NCBI GenBank assembly: GCA_000697665.1
Contig: KL197741.1
Coordinates: 62,001-126,000 of the forward strand
Source of the DNA: Jaapia argillacea MUCL 33604
Lineage: Eukaryota > Basidiomycota > Agaricomycetes > Jaapiales > Jaapiaceae
DNA length: 64,000 nt
Reading direction: 5' to 3'
Position 1 is the stretch's first letter; each line of letters starts with the position of its first letter. Shown here in pieces: positions 35,714 to 47,647 of the stretch. The notes below the pieces were generated by a model, which saw only the letters and a list, made by a program, of their open reading frames with translations, was not told the origin of the DNA and did no database searches. Made by a program: the position numbers and the translations under genes.

Positions 35714-36490
35714 TCAGAAAGTAGTTATCATCGCCACGGAGTCGTTAGGGGATGTTGACGTTGGGCGGTGGCACGACGTGGACAAGGTGCGGTCTGCATT
35801 CGTTTCATTGTCCTGGCCGAGTCCTTCCCAAACTTGGGCAATTACGGTCGCGTTGGCCGGGCATGCGAATGCGCTGCTGGGGAGAGAGGCCTTCAATCGC
35901 GTGGACCAGGATCGAGGCAGGTTAGGGTGGGGATCATCGTAGCGTGTTGGATGAAATATCAAGTCTAAGGGCAAACCTATGATAAGAGTGTGAAACCAAT
36001 GTTCGAGCGTGAAATCGAGATACCACACAGTCCCGCCGATCGCGTTGATATGTTGACGATATGGCGGATCGATGATATGGCACGGCGGGCAGGTTAGAGA
36101 TGGTAGGATATTGCGAAGAACGGTTCGCATATCCTGAAAATTGTCCGTGAAGCGACGCACGACGAAACGTGCGTCAGTGGGAGGAATAAGACTGGATATC
36201 AACAACCAAACCGCTCTGGTTCGAAAGTGAAGCCGGTGTCTGTAAACTCGAATACATCCCAACGATAAGAACGGTGCGACGTTGAGCTGGAAACGTTCGA
36301 ACACGGCAGAGAAAGGGAGATAATGGGGAGCGGTGAAAGTCGTCCAATAATGAAGAATACCGTCTCCGTATACGATAAGACTCCGCCTGCCATAAACCTC
36401 GGAGGCCACGGTGCAATATGGAGTTGTCGTGTATCCCTGACAGGTAAGAGGGATAGTGCTGGAAAGCGCCTCAACAGCTCTCTTACTCAT
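35714..36490 (-). CDS. Hypothetical protein of about 258 residues
   Basis: A single uninterrupted frame runs from an ATG at 36,488-36,490 to a stop at 35,714. The product (start MSKRAVEALSSTIPLTCQ) is rich in His, Pro, Leu and Thr; LIIGLPLDLIFHPTRYDD and NDSVAMITTF lie near the end. I recognise no domain, signal peptide or clear membrane segment. An unbroken frame this long is unusual in intergenic DNA here, but most real genes nearby have introns, so this may be a chance frame or an orphan. Confidence 0.35.
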   Translation of the reverse strand: MSKRAVEALSSTIPLTCQGYTTTPYCTVASEVYGRRSLIVYGDGILHYWTTFTAPHYLPFSAVFERFQLNVAPFLSLGCIRVYRHRLHFRTRAVWLLISSLIPPTDARFVVRRFTDNFQDMRTVLRNILPSLTCPPCHIIDPPYRQHINAIGGTVWYLDFTLEHWFHTLIIGLPLDLIFHPTRYDDPHPNLPRSWSTRLKASLPSSAFACPANATVIAQVWEGLGQDNETNADRTLSTSCHRPTSTSPNDSVAMITTF

Positions 36491-36599
36491 GCATACGGCA
36501 GTGTCGACTATATCGCACCACAACCAAGACGTGGAGCTGAACAGAAAAAGTCAGGACTCCTGTTGGGTCTGATACAATCGTTTCTCTTGTAATCCGGAG

Positions 36600-37790
36600 T
36601 CTAAACCAGTAGCAAGTGATGATGACAGTGGGGACGACAAGAGCCTAGGATATCGCTCACCTCCAAGAGATTAATTTCCGCTTCATCCCCTCCGTGAGTC
36701 CAGGTCTGGGTTTGCCACTGGGTTTTCACACGGCTTCCTTGTAATGCTCTTACAATCCACCTTAGATCCGGAACCCCTTTCTGATCTTTACCTTTGAACT
36801 TGGCCTCAAATCTCCAGTCTCTGCGGTGGCGAATAAGGCTCCGAAACCCTGCGTTCTCTTATTATCCGTCCGTGACAGGTACAATCATTCACAACACACA
36901 CCTTGTTAAAACAACGCAACTCCGACGGGCAGCGTTCTTACGACACTCGGCGCAAAGTTGTCCCTGTATGTGAGGGTTGTACGTTGCGTACGGTCTTCTG
37001 TGCCTCCAAGATAACACTAGCATGTTACGGTCCTCCACTGGTTAAGTCGGTCCCTCGGAGTGAAGCTAAAGTGTCGACATCCTTATCGTTCGGTTTCAAG
37101 TATCCAAACAGACGATCTGAGGACCTACACTTCGTCCCACGTCTGGTTTGTTTCATTCAGTTCTCACTCCATCGTTCGCGACTTGCTCCTGCGACATTCG
37201 ACCTTGTCGAATGATGCTTTTGACACTTTCACACCTGGGCATGGGTAGCTTATGGTCCGTTATAAAAATTTCAATTCTGACACTGACAGCTGTGAGAATT
37301 TGACGTCAGATTTTTAGCCAGGAGGCTATCAACGACCTCCAAGGTCGTGGTGCGGCCCGCTAACAATATCTTCCCCCTTGACGATTTGCGTTGGTCTGCC
37401 GATGCCTTTGCCTAATTTCCACGCGGTTTGCTATTTGTGAGTGTTTCTATATTACTACTCAACGACTATGTATGCGTGGCAACTGGTAACGGAAGCCTTC
37501 TTGGCTCGGTGATACTGCGAGGGTCTCGTTCCCATTTGTTGTGTTTATCAGCAGAACTAGGTCTGCCTTTCTCACTGACTTTACCTCGAAAAGGGATTAG
37601 TTGCCTACATCTCGTGCTTACTCTGATGGAATCTGAGAGTATCATCCCCGCCAAATCATCCCCGCCTGCACAATGCCGCCTTTACGGGACTTTCCCATCT
37701 TTCAGGCCTTCCGAGAATATCCCCTGGCCTTCAGGTCTTAAATTCTTGGCCGGGTAACCACAGAGGTATCAACTCTCCTTCGCTCTCACC
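36600..37790. other. 1.2 kb stretch without a supported gene
   Basis: An open frame of 103 codons (36,903-37,214, +) has no recognisable domain. The last few hundred bases are probably the promoter of the membrane-protein gene that starts at 37,791. Confidence 0.5.
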
Positions 37791-39253
37791 ATGGCAGTTG
37801 GTATCCCCCTTGACACGGCTGAGGTACGTCTCGCTTGCATTTCCTTCTCATCCTACTCATTAGGGTCGATCCAACTAGATCGTGGCTCTCTTCCTGGAGT
37901 CGGTGTGTTACGGTACGTAGCTCCACAGCCAAGATTGCCGCGATTTTCATCGATGTTGAAATTTGTGACCAGGCATCTTCTGTGTTCTCTTTGCCATCAC
38001 ACTCTGGGTGTTAGTCAAAAAACGGGAAACCAACCGGATATGGGTTGCCGTCGTCTGTGTTATGTATTTGCTTGCGACGGTGGTACGTTCATGAGTTTCC
38101 CTGTAACCTGATCTACATCCTGATCGTGGATTCAAGCATCTAATTATCTCTGTGTATCGCGCCGTGTACGGATTTGTCAATTCTAGTGCCAACCCCGGAG
38201 GCGCGATCGGATTCTTCGCCGCCATCTCCGACCCCACATTCGTTTCAAAATCTGCTGTCCTTCTTGTTCAGACTGTCCTAGGTGACAGCTTCATGGTAGA
38301 GCCGACTCGTCATTGTTCTGTTTAGCCGCCAAACTAATAACTGGGCGGGCAGATCTACCGTTGCTACATCGTTTGGGAGAAAAAATGGCCAATTATTACG
38401 GCCCCGCTTCTGCTCTTGGTTGGGCTGATGAGTATGCTTCTACCGCGTGGCGTCCTCCTCCCCTTTATTGAATGATTTTATTAGTCTCCGGAGCTCGTGT
38501 CATGTATTTGCTCGCCAACGCAAAGCCTGGCGCCCTCATTTTTCTCGCTGCCCTCCAGCCATGGATCACCGCATACTTTGCTACAACAATGTGCACTAAT
38601 ATTGTGTGTACGGGTAGGTCTAGACTTTTCTTCCAGAAATCCCCGCTCGTACTGACCTATTTCTGTGGCCTCTCAGCATGTATCACATACAAAATCTGGG
38701 CAAGGGGGCGCTCTCTCGGCGGACAGAACGGTTATATCCAAACAAGCCTTTCCCCAGTCATGGTTATCGTCATCGAGTCTGGGGCTCTCTATTCCTCCGC
38801 TGTCCTCTGTCAACTGGTAACTTACTTAGTTGGGTCAAATGGTCAAAACATTATTATCGACATGGTGAGGACCAGTTCCTTCCGTGGCCTTGAAACTCGT
38901 TGCTGACGCTGCTTCCCTATCAAAAGATCACACCCCTCATCGTATGCTATCTATCCATTTTCTCTAGTCCTCGTTACTCACATCCCACCTTGAAGGGCAT
39001 CACGTTCTGCTTAGTGACCGTTCGCGTTGGTCTTGGCCTCACGATCAATAGCACAAGCTCCCATGCTCCGTCAAATGCAGGCACCAGGAGGACAATTCCC
39101 CACGTCAACTATCCACTCAGACCTATGGCTATCAGTGTGTCTCGTGCCGTCGAGCATGACAATGAGCTGGGCTTGAGTGACAAGGATAGGGATATGGGAG
39201 ACCGCCACTCCGAAACCATGCAACAGAGCCATTGGAAGGCATCAGCTGTTTAA
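37791..39253 (+). CDS. Seven-helix agaricomycete membrane protein
   Basis: The start MAVGIPLDTAE joins through short introns to IVALFLESVCYG and then to the helices GIFCVLFAITLWVLV, IWVAVVCVMYLLATV, SAVLLVQTVLGDSFM, ITAPLLLLVGLM, ALIFLAALQPWITAYFATT, VMVIVIESGALYSSAVL and GITFCLVTVRVGLGLTI. The motif IYRCYIVWEKKW follows the third helix segment, and IESGALYS is typical of a large unnamed family of agaricomycete integral membrane proteins. The C-terminal tail is hydrophilic with acidic and Ser-rich segments. The last exon (about 39,000-39,253) is clear. The gene is complete, at the plasma membrane or an internal membrane. No ligand or transport function is known; G-protein-coupled sensing is a guess. 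Confidence 0.75.
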
Positions 39254-39851
39254 TTGTATTAGTGCTATCTTTATTGTAATAGGTTTATGGCTCAGGGTAA
39301 AGCGACGTTGCAGCGTCGAACTCACCGAATAGATTTCTGGACATTCCTTCAGCTGAAGGTTGAAAAGCCGGCCGGTGATGGTTGAGTTACCGATGGCAGG
39401 CTAGCCAGCCAACGACTTCAATTTTCAGTACACAGGAATTCACCTCTGACTTTGCTCTGTATCATCGGGGTATATCGTTAACTGGCGACGGCGACCGACA
39501 CGCATTTCCGCAACCATCTCCCGAGTGGGACGATCTTTCCCTCTGGGTTTCATAATTCCCAGCGTTATGCTGATCTCACGGCTGCCTGATTGTCGCAATT
39601 TTCACCTTGGAGAGCTTCCCTCTGGTACTTGAAATTACATCTCGGTTCGACCCAGTTTCTACTTCTCACAGACCGACCCACCTCCTGCTTCGGTCTGTCA
39701 TGTAGGACGGGTAAGACTGCCGTATTTCTTTCTATTGCCCGGTGCCGCAGGTCCGAAACCTTCAGTGATATCGGCCACCATGGAGTGATGATAGTGAAAC
39801 ATTCCCAATCTTGCTTATATCTCAGATCGCAACTTGAACCATCCCCTAGCA
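39254..39851. other. Upstream region of the NRPS-like gene
   Basis: About 600 bp between the membrane-protein stop and the reductase start. Short frames only; probably the promoter. Confidence 0.5.
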
Positions 39852-42800
39852 ATGTGCATGGATTCATCACGTCTTCGCTACAACAGCCCGACTTTCAAGT
39901 CTCCTCCCTTAGATGGAACCCTCAGTGTTCCCGAGTTCTATGACTTCCTGGCAGTTCACGCACCTAACCATCCTGTCTTCAACTATGTTAATGCTGATGG
40001 ACGATTGGAGACTGTATTCTGGCCACAATTGACCAGGGCGATCCATCGAGCTGGTCGATTGACGATCAGGTCGGTTGGTTCCCCGAGCACCGCGCCAAAC
40101 ACCCCAGTAGTCGCAATACTCGCAGCGGCAGGTGGGTTTTTCGACATCTATCCTTCCGAGAACATCACCATATTCGATACAGACACCTTCACCTACTTTA
40201 CGCTATTGGCGGGGATCCTACGAGCCGGGTACCAAGCATTCCCAATCTCCGTCCGCAACTCCGCTTTGGGGGTGAGGCATCTCCTGAAGGCGACGGGAGC
40301 TAGACATGTATTCGTCAGTAAAGATCCTCCAACCCAACGTCTCATTCACAGTGTTACGGACGAAGTGTCGGACGGCTGTGCTGACCAAAGTCTCGACCTT
40401 TCATTGTTCCCGATGCCGAGCTACGAAGCACTCTTCGCAAACACTGAGGCCTTCGAACAACTTCCTCCGATGAAGAAACTAGATCATGATTCGCCTGCTC
40501 TCGTTCTTCACTCATCTGGTGAGGTCACATTATGAAAATCTTCGAAAGCTCCTTAACATATCGTTGGAAAGGAACATCATCATTTCCGAAACCTATCCCA
40601 CTCACTCACCGTATCTTGCTTCAGTGGGCGTTGTCACCATGTAAGTATCCCATATCCTGAGCATGACCTCCTCTAAAAGTGACCATAGATTATGGAGAAA
40701 TCGATTTTTCAATCCAGACTTTGGCTTGTCATTCCTTGCCCATGTTCCGTAAGCGATGCCCCCGCTGGTACGTTTGGATGTTGGCTGACAATTCAATAGA
40801 CGCAATGGGCGCCATTCAGATATGCTGGACTGCATCCACAGGCCTGACAATATCCGCATTTTCGCCTCATGATACCCCCGGCCCTCCTTCCCCAGACCGT
40901 GTGTTGGAGGGTGCAGCTGAGACGGGTTCCACGCTCATATTTTGTGTCCCAACTTTCGTCGAGGTAAAGTCATTTCACCCTTGGAGATCGACAGTGACAT
41001 CATGGTAACTCCTCCCAGCACTGGTCCCTTCATGCTAAAAACATCGAAGTCCTGAAAAAATTTGTATCTGTGGTAGGCGTGGTTTTATGCGACAACTTCC
41101 AGCTGTTCATTGACATGTTAGATATTTGCTGGCGGTCCATTGTCAAAAGACGTCAGTGACTTGCTCATTACTCAAGAAGTTCCCCTGGTTCCTTTCTACG
41201 GATTGTACGGCGCTAGTTCTGTCTTGAAATGTACTTATCTAATGGTCACATTAGGACGGAAGCAGGGGCCGTTACAATGGTGTTTCCCAGTTGAGCTAGC
41301 CATTGGGTCTATCTCATACGGCAATTGCTCACAGCATCAATCACCTACATAGGAGGACCGGAGAAGGAAGGAAGTGATTACTTCAGGGTACCAGCTTCCC
41401 TCACACACGTCGGTCTTAGCGCTAATGTTTCTCTAGATTTCGCCACACTGTGACCCTGTATTTCTACCTCAGGATGATAGGTCCGATGTCTTCGAACTTG
41501 TACTACTGGTAGTCCCAATCCCTTTCAATATGCCCCAAGTCACCATTGATGTATCAAATAGGAATGTCCAGCCCACACGCCTTCCGTGTTCAACTACACG
41601 GCTGAGGGGAGGCGAGGATACGCCACGAATGACCTCATTATGCGGCATCCAACGAACCCATCTCTATGGCGTGTCCTAGGCAGAGTGGACGATCAAATAA
41701 TGCATTCCACCGGAGAGAAGGTACGCCATAGATATTTCGCGACAGAAGTGACCGCTTACAGCTGCTTCCGGGTCAAGACTAACCCCGGCCCGATTGGTAT
41801 CTTGCTTGTCACAGGTGTAAATTGACGTTTTCTTACTTTCTTTTTCCCAGAATCCATTCTCTTGAAGGATCCACTGATTTCCCAAGTCGTTATGTTCGGG
41901 AGGGGTCGTTTCTATGCTGGAATCCTCGTCTCTCCTGTTCCTGAACAAGCCTTTGAGCCTTCCCATGTTGAACGGCTAGAATCATTCCGTGACGAAATCT
42001 GGTATGCTCATCTCCTACCAATTCCTCCCCGTTATTAAAGCTTGGCTAGGAAATCTGTGGAGACAGCCAATGCATTCGCCCCTTCCCACTCAAGAATATT
42101 CAAGGAGGTTGGCAGTTTGTTGTCGATGATGGCCTTTGTTAACCGGACCGTGCTCAGATGATTCTAGTCGCTGACCCTGCAAAGCCCTTCGAGCTAACGC
42201 CAAAAGGTACCCCTCGACGTCAAGCAGTCCTCGCCGCATATGCCAATGAGATAGAGGTACTATATGCCAGTGTTGAGCAATCTACGCAAAAGGACCTGGA
42301 CCCTCCTCTCATATGGACCCTGGAGTCCGCCACGGAGTTCGTACGACTGGCCTTGAAGAAGACATTATCTGTCCCAGTCGGTGATGAAGACGACATATTC
42401 CAACAAGGCTGTGATAGGTGGGCCTCCCTGTTGCACCCGTTACTGCGGAGAGCTCGTACTGAGCATTCTTGCACAGCTTACAGGCCACATGGATCCGAAG
42501 TGCCCTTCTCCATGGCCTCAGAAGATCGTTGAAGACGAAACCGCCAAACCTTCCATATGACTTCGTCTATGCGCACCCATCCATCAGACTATTGGGGAAA
42601 CGTCTGTTGGACATTGCAACAGAGTCAGGCGAGGTGCTTGACTCGGGATCTTCGACCTCAGCCGTGATGAAGGAAATGGTCGCCAAGTATGTGCAGGATT
42701 TCCCTGTTCATAGCGGTCGTGACTCCGCGGTGCATTCAAATGGGGAGGTTGCGCTACTTACCGGGGGGACGGGTGGGTTTGGATCCTACATTCTCAAATC

Positions 42801-44033
42801 GCTGCTCGAAAATCCTTCGTTCTGCCGGGTCTACTGCCTGAATCGTCCCGATCCGAAAGGTACTCGTACTTGTTATGAAAGACAGAGGGATGCTCTCGTG
42901 AAATGGGGTATTGATCCCCAACTCGCTGATTCCGCGAAGCTGGTTCATCTAGAAGGCGACCTCTCTATAAGAGATTTGGCCTTGGACCCTGCGTTATTGC
43001 AGGATGTTCGGGAGAACGTCACTTGTATCGTCCACAATGGTACGTCTCGCTTACTGGGGCAAAGAAAATCTGATTCACGCGGCACTCTAGCGTGGAAGGT
43101 TGATTTCAATGTTACCCTGCCTTCCATGGAGCACCTGATCCAGGGTACTCGCGTTCTCATCGATCTCGCATTAAGTTCATCCCGTCCATCCCCTCCAACT
43201 ATTCTGTTCACCAGCTCAATCAGTGTCTTCACAAGTAAGCTCGATATTTTAGAAGAGTCACTCAAAAAGCTCATGATTATCAGACTGGGATATGAGTTGC
43301 ATTGCCCCGGAAGCCGCCCTCGCCGACCCCGAGATAGCCAAGGGCTCTGGCTATAGCGAATCCAAATGGGTTGCTGAAACCCTGCTCTATTCTGCTACGA
43401 AAGAGACAAGACTCAGGTCAACGATAGTCCGCATCGGACAACTCTGTGGCGGACCTGATGGTTTTTGGAATCCCAATGATTGGTTTCCTTCCCTGGTGCG
43501 CTCCGGAAAATATCTGAAATGTCTTCCACAAATATCTGGTGTAAGTTTGCTTTTGCTTAATCAACTTTCCGCCTGACAACTGCGAGTAGAGTGTGTCCTG
43601 GATACCAACCCACATCGCCGCCGATGCACTTATTGAAATGCGTCACAGTACCAGTCAATTCGCAACACTCGCCCACCCACATCCCATCCCATGGTCTATG
43701 GTAATCCACCACACATCCCGTCTTCTGAACCTCCCGGTAGTCCCATATTCAAAGTGGCTTTCCCTTCTCGAAGACGCCGAGGAGTTCGGCAGTGCTAGAG
43801 TTGGAAACCCTTCATCTGAGGTCGACATCCCTGCACTTCGTCTTCTTCAATTCTTCCGGGATGCTCAAAACCACGTCCTAGAATCGGACGCTTCAGGAGA
43901 AGCGTTTGGTCTACCTACCTTTTCAACAGCAGATGCCGTCGCCGCTGCGCCTGCGGCTTTCGAGAGAGGTGGTTTGTCCCCACTAGACGAGGATGATGTA
44001 GCTCGCTGGGTGAAATTCTGGGGATTGCTTTGA
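39852..44033 (+). CDS. NRPS-like adenylation-thiolation-reductase enzyme
   Basis: About 16 exons join in frame to roughly 1050 residues. The adenylation domain (residues 1 to about 560) has the P-loop SSGTSSFPKP, then FYGLTEAGAV, GYATNDLIM and WRVLGRVDDQIMHSTGEK. The carrier domain carries the phosphopantetheine serine in GCDSLQATW, formed across a splice near 42,416/42,480. The C-terminal thioester reductase has LTGGTGGFGSY for NADPH and YSESK with the Tyr-Lys pair. There is no condensation domain. Such enzymes activate an aryl or aliphatic acid with ATP, hold it as a thioester and release an aldehyde or alcohol. I took the ATG at 39,852; another lies at 39,858. Every exon traced is intact, so the protein should be active. 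Substrate is not readable from sequence. Confidence 0.9.
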
Positions 44034-44496
44034 AAGGTTGTGTGACATTGCTTTGCAGTCGTATCTTAGATGCTTGGCATGTAGATTCTCGTTTCGATTC
44101 AATAAAGGAACACCCTGTAGCCTCAACCATGGTACATACTCCAACAAACAAGACTAGGTTCGTTTCAATTTTCAAGGCTCGTTGCCAACGCCCAACGGGT
44201 AATAGCAAATAGAACGAGAAAGGTGCACACCTTCGGAACGAGGTTAAACTCAACAAAATCTGTGACTCGCTGGCAAGTGTTGACCAAAACACAAGAATCC
44301 CAAGCGAGAACCTGGCCGAGGTCAAACAATCCCACCCATTCTGCTCGGCCCGGCCGATGCGGGAGGTCCTTTCTCTGGGAAAGTGATCCTCTATTCGAAG
44401 CAGCCAAGATTGCCAACCCAAGTAAATATGTAACCGGACACGCAGTATGCGCGTGCCTACAACATAGCTCGAAGACAACTTTCCCATGCGGAGGTG

Positions 44497-45787
44497 TCAA
44501 GGTATAATAACTGCTTTGAATCGAACGTCGCCCCGAAGCATACTTGTAAACGCTTCGTTGACGTTATCGAGGGTGAATCTTTGAATCAAGGGTTTCACTC
44601 CCGTAACGTGCGAGAACGCAATACAATCTTCGCTGTCCTTCGGGCCACCAGGGCAGAAGCCTCGAATTTGTAGGCGGTAGTCGATCAAAGGAACTGCAGA
44701 ACATTCAGGATTATGGGCACACGAAAACCGGAGATTGTGCTCACAAATGGGTATGCTAATCTTGTCCATGAGCGTAAGGATAACGAGCTGGCCATCTAGC
44801 CCAAGTCCGGCGACCAGAGGTTCGACGACGTCAATGTTCGGCGCAGTGGCGATTATGGCCTTCGCGCCGCCCATCTTCTGTAGCTCCTCAGCTTGATTGA
44901 CCTTTGAACCGTCAAGGTACTCGTGTGCACCAAGCTCTCGGGCGATGGCCTCTTTGGAGCCAGAGGAGGAAAGAGCAACCGTCCTGTAACCCATAGCTTT
45001 GCAGTATTGGATAGCCAGATGTCCCATGCCCCTGAGAAAACAGTCAGTAATTTGGCCAGATAAACAGCTTGGGGGACTAACCCGATGCCTTGGACTGCAA
45101 CGAGTGCACCAGGCGGAATTTGCATCTTTCGGAGAGCATCTACGAGATAGGCGTTAGATGGAATGATGGCCATCAATTATGACGCACTGAAAGCGGTCAC
45201 TCCGGAGCAAAGCAAGGGTGCTGCCAGGGCAGGATCGACGGTGTCGGGTATGCTCACGACCGCCTCGCTACGGATGGTCATGTATTCGGCGTATCCACCA
45301 TCCAGGAATATGCCTGGTGTTTGGACGTTAGTATTGTGTCCAAGAGGGGTGAAACTGAAAGTGAAGGGTGATTAAGTACCGTTGACGCCTCCTTGGTGGC
45401 ATTTCAAAAAGTCCCCACTCCTACAATTACCGCATGTAAAGCAATGACCCCCATGCCATCCACTACCAACTCGCTGTCCAACTTTCCAGAATTTCTCGCT
45501 CGAATGCACAGCAGCGACTTCTCCTACAATCTCGTGTCCAGGGACACGCGGTAATCCAGTTGGTAGAACCTGTGCTTGGACGAAGACGTCACTGAAAGGG
45601 AGCTGGCAATTCAGATTTCCAGGCCAAACCAAGAATATAGGACATACCTGTGACAAACGGAGCAAGCAAGGACTTTTACGACGATCTGCCCGGCTTGTGG
45701 CTCTTTCCAGTCCACAGAAATCAGTTCGAGAGATCCCCCTTTCTGAGTGACAGCAGCGGCTTTATAGCATTTGGGGATTGCTGACAT
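44497..45787 (-). CDS. Zinc-dependent alcohol dehydrogenase (MDR family)
   Basis: Starts MSAIPKCYKAAAVTQKGG. The catalytic-zinc Cys lies in ACSVCHSD, split by an intron between His and Ser, and GHEIVGE holds the second ligand region. Structural zinc is bound by HCFTCGNCRSGDFLKC with four Cys. The Rossmann domain has GGMGHLAIQYCKAMGY, again interrupted by an intron, and the end is VRFKAVIIP. The order matches cinnamyl/aryl-alcohol dehydrogenases of the MDR superfamily, which interconvert alcohols and aldehydes with NAD(P)H. Next to a reductase that releases aldehydes, reduction of its product is a reasonable guess. The convergent neighbour on the left ends 463 bp away. The gene looks complete, at about 350 residues. 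Confidence 0.88.
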
Positions 45788-47647
45788 CTCAAATGTTGGA
45801 GAGTCCCTGTTGCGTTTCTGCCTGACGTAGGAGCGCTAGTTTAAAAGTCCTCTCGGGTGACCGAAAGGACGAACGCATGCCGGCATCGCTGAAACGCCAG
45901 TGAGTTCGTTGGTAACCTGTAGATAACATCGGATTGGTAGACGTCAAGAGCAAAGAAGCCAGAAAAGACGGTCTGATGATGGTGACTCTCGTAAGATTCT
46001 GAGAGGAGCTTTGATCCTGGGATACTTACCAGGCTTGCAAACTAGCAGAGACGTCGCCAACACAGAGTGCAATAGAATGAAAGTGATTTCCTGAACGCAG
46101 ACAAGTAGATGGCACGAAGCTTTGAGGAATTTCGAGGGTCGAAGCATAGGGAGGATGGATGCTCAGCGGGAAGGTGCGGTCAAAAGTGGGTCCGAGTCGA
46201 GAGTGTTACTTGTCACGTGCATGTCACACTTCTGTCACTTCACTTCGTTCACAGGTCAAATATCTTGACCTGCATAGATCGCTGGCCCATCACCCAAGTC
46301 CAACGCTGTCGGTAAACCCCTAACATCTCGGCCTTTCGGGTTCACAAGCTGGTATACTTGTTTGAAGGCATTTGGTTGAAGGGAAAGGGAAATCGGTACC
46401 CCGACGGCGAACTTAAACTGAGCGACCAGAGCAAACGTGAAAGGCCGTAAAACGACACATCTCTCACGCTCGCATCCGTACCCTGTGTCCGAAGACAACT
46501 GATCAGCTATCATATCAGGTCGAACGACTCTGTCAATTGGCGCATTCTCCTGGCTGACCAGCACTTCTCACCCGAGCAAAAGGTTCCGCCGCTCCCAGGA
46601 CCTTAAAACGGTGTACGATAGGAGTGCCTTGCATATATACCCAACGGCTCTCTGGTGAGTTATCAAAGGTTATTGGTCCCGCCATACCATCAGCCTCACC
46701 TTTTCTCAGGCGTCGGAATAACCCCATCTGCAATCGCGGTGTTTTTCCGTAGTCTCATATCTCTTCGCCATCGCAGCCTTGCGGGGGGTAATCTCACACG
46801 TTCGCGCTCCCGCAGTGCAAACGAATTGCCGAACAATTGGGGAGCCCCACTTTGGAATAGAACTCTCGCATGTCCCCGTATCATGGATTGGAACAGAGAG
46901 CCAGGTCGTTGTCCACATCCCTGAAGATCCGGATTCCAGTTGAAAATATCGCATCGATTACGTCGATTTCCACAGAACTTGTTGCGTGTTCCGACCGCAC
47001 CAGTGAGAAGTGCAACTGAAGTCTAGGTAAGTATTCGCTTCATTCAGGACACCCAAAGCTGTAAAATTATCTGTGTGTAGCAATGGCAGACGCGTGGCTG
47101 TGACTGTGTCCAACTTGTTACATGCCGTCACTTACCTGCTAGTTCCGCTTCGAACTCGCATGCCACGGGAGTCCCGACGGCTATGTACGATCCCAGTGAG
47201 TGGATGGCATGGCAGCATCTGCATATCTCTTTTCCAGCGGATCTAAAACATTCGGGCCGTTTGTTGGTCGAATTATCGTTCGTCGGTTGTAATGCAAGGT
47301 CTAAACGTTATGGTGAGCCGTGGTGATCTTCACATCCTCGAGCAGCCGAGGCTATTGTCCCTGGTTCAGGGCCACACTTAGTACCGTTCACAAATAGATA
47401 ACACCGCTCACGGGGAAACTACGTTTATCGACTTTTTCTCGCCATGGCTGGGAACCCGCCAATCCTCGGATCCGAGCCAGGGGTCGTGCCCAGAGACAAA
47501 GTTTATACCCTACTGCTGAGAATGCCATTGATAGACTCGAACGGAGATGAGATCACGCGGTCACTCCAGTTAAATCAGGAGTGTAATCCCATCTTGACTT
47601 CGCTGGATCCCCTATCCCCTCCCATCGACCCGCTGGACGTACTCGTG
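45788..47647. other. 1.86 kb region upstream of two divergent genes
   Basis: This separates the alcohol dehydrogenase (minus) from the P450 (plus). Open frames on the minus strand at 46,256-46,564, 46,533-46,733 and 46,706-46,954 have no recognisable domain and do not join convincingly. An in-frame ATG at 47,444 could extend the P450 by 68 residues, but these lack P450 character. The remainder probably holds promoters. Confidence 0.45.

Noticed and set aside
36903-37214. Plus-strand frame of 103 codons
   Set aside because: No recognisable domain, signal peptide or splice partner.
46256-46954. Overlapping minus-strand frames as a spliced small gene
   Set aside because: Individual frames look unremarkable and I could not join them through credible introns.
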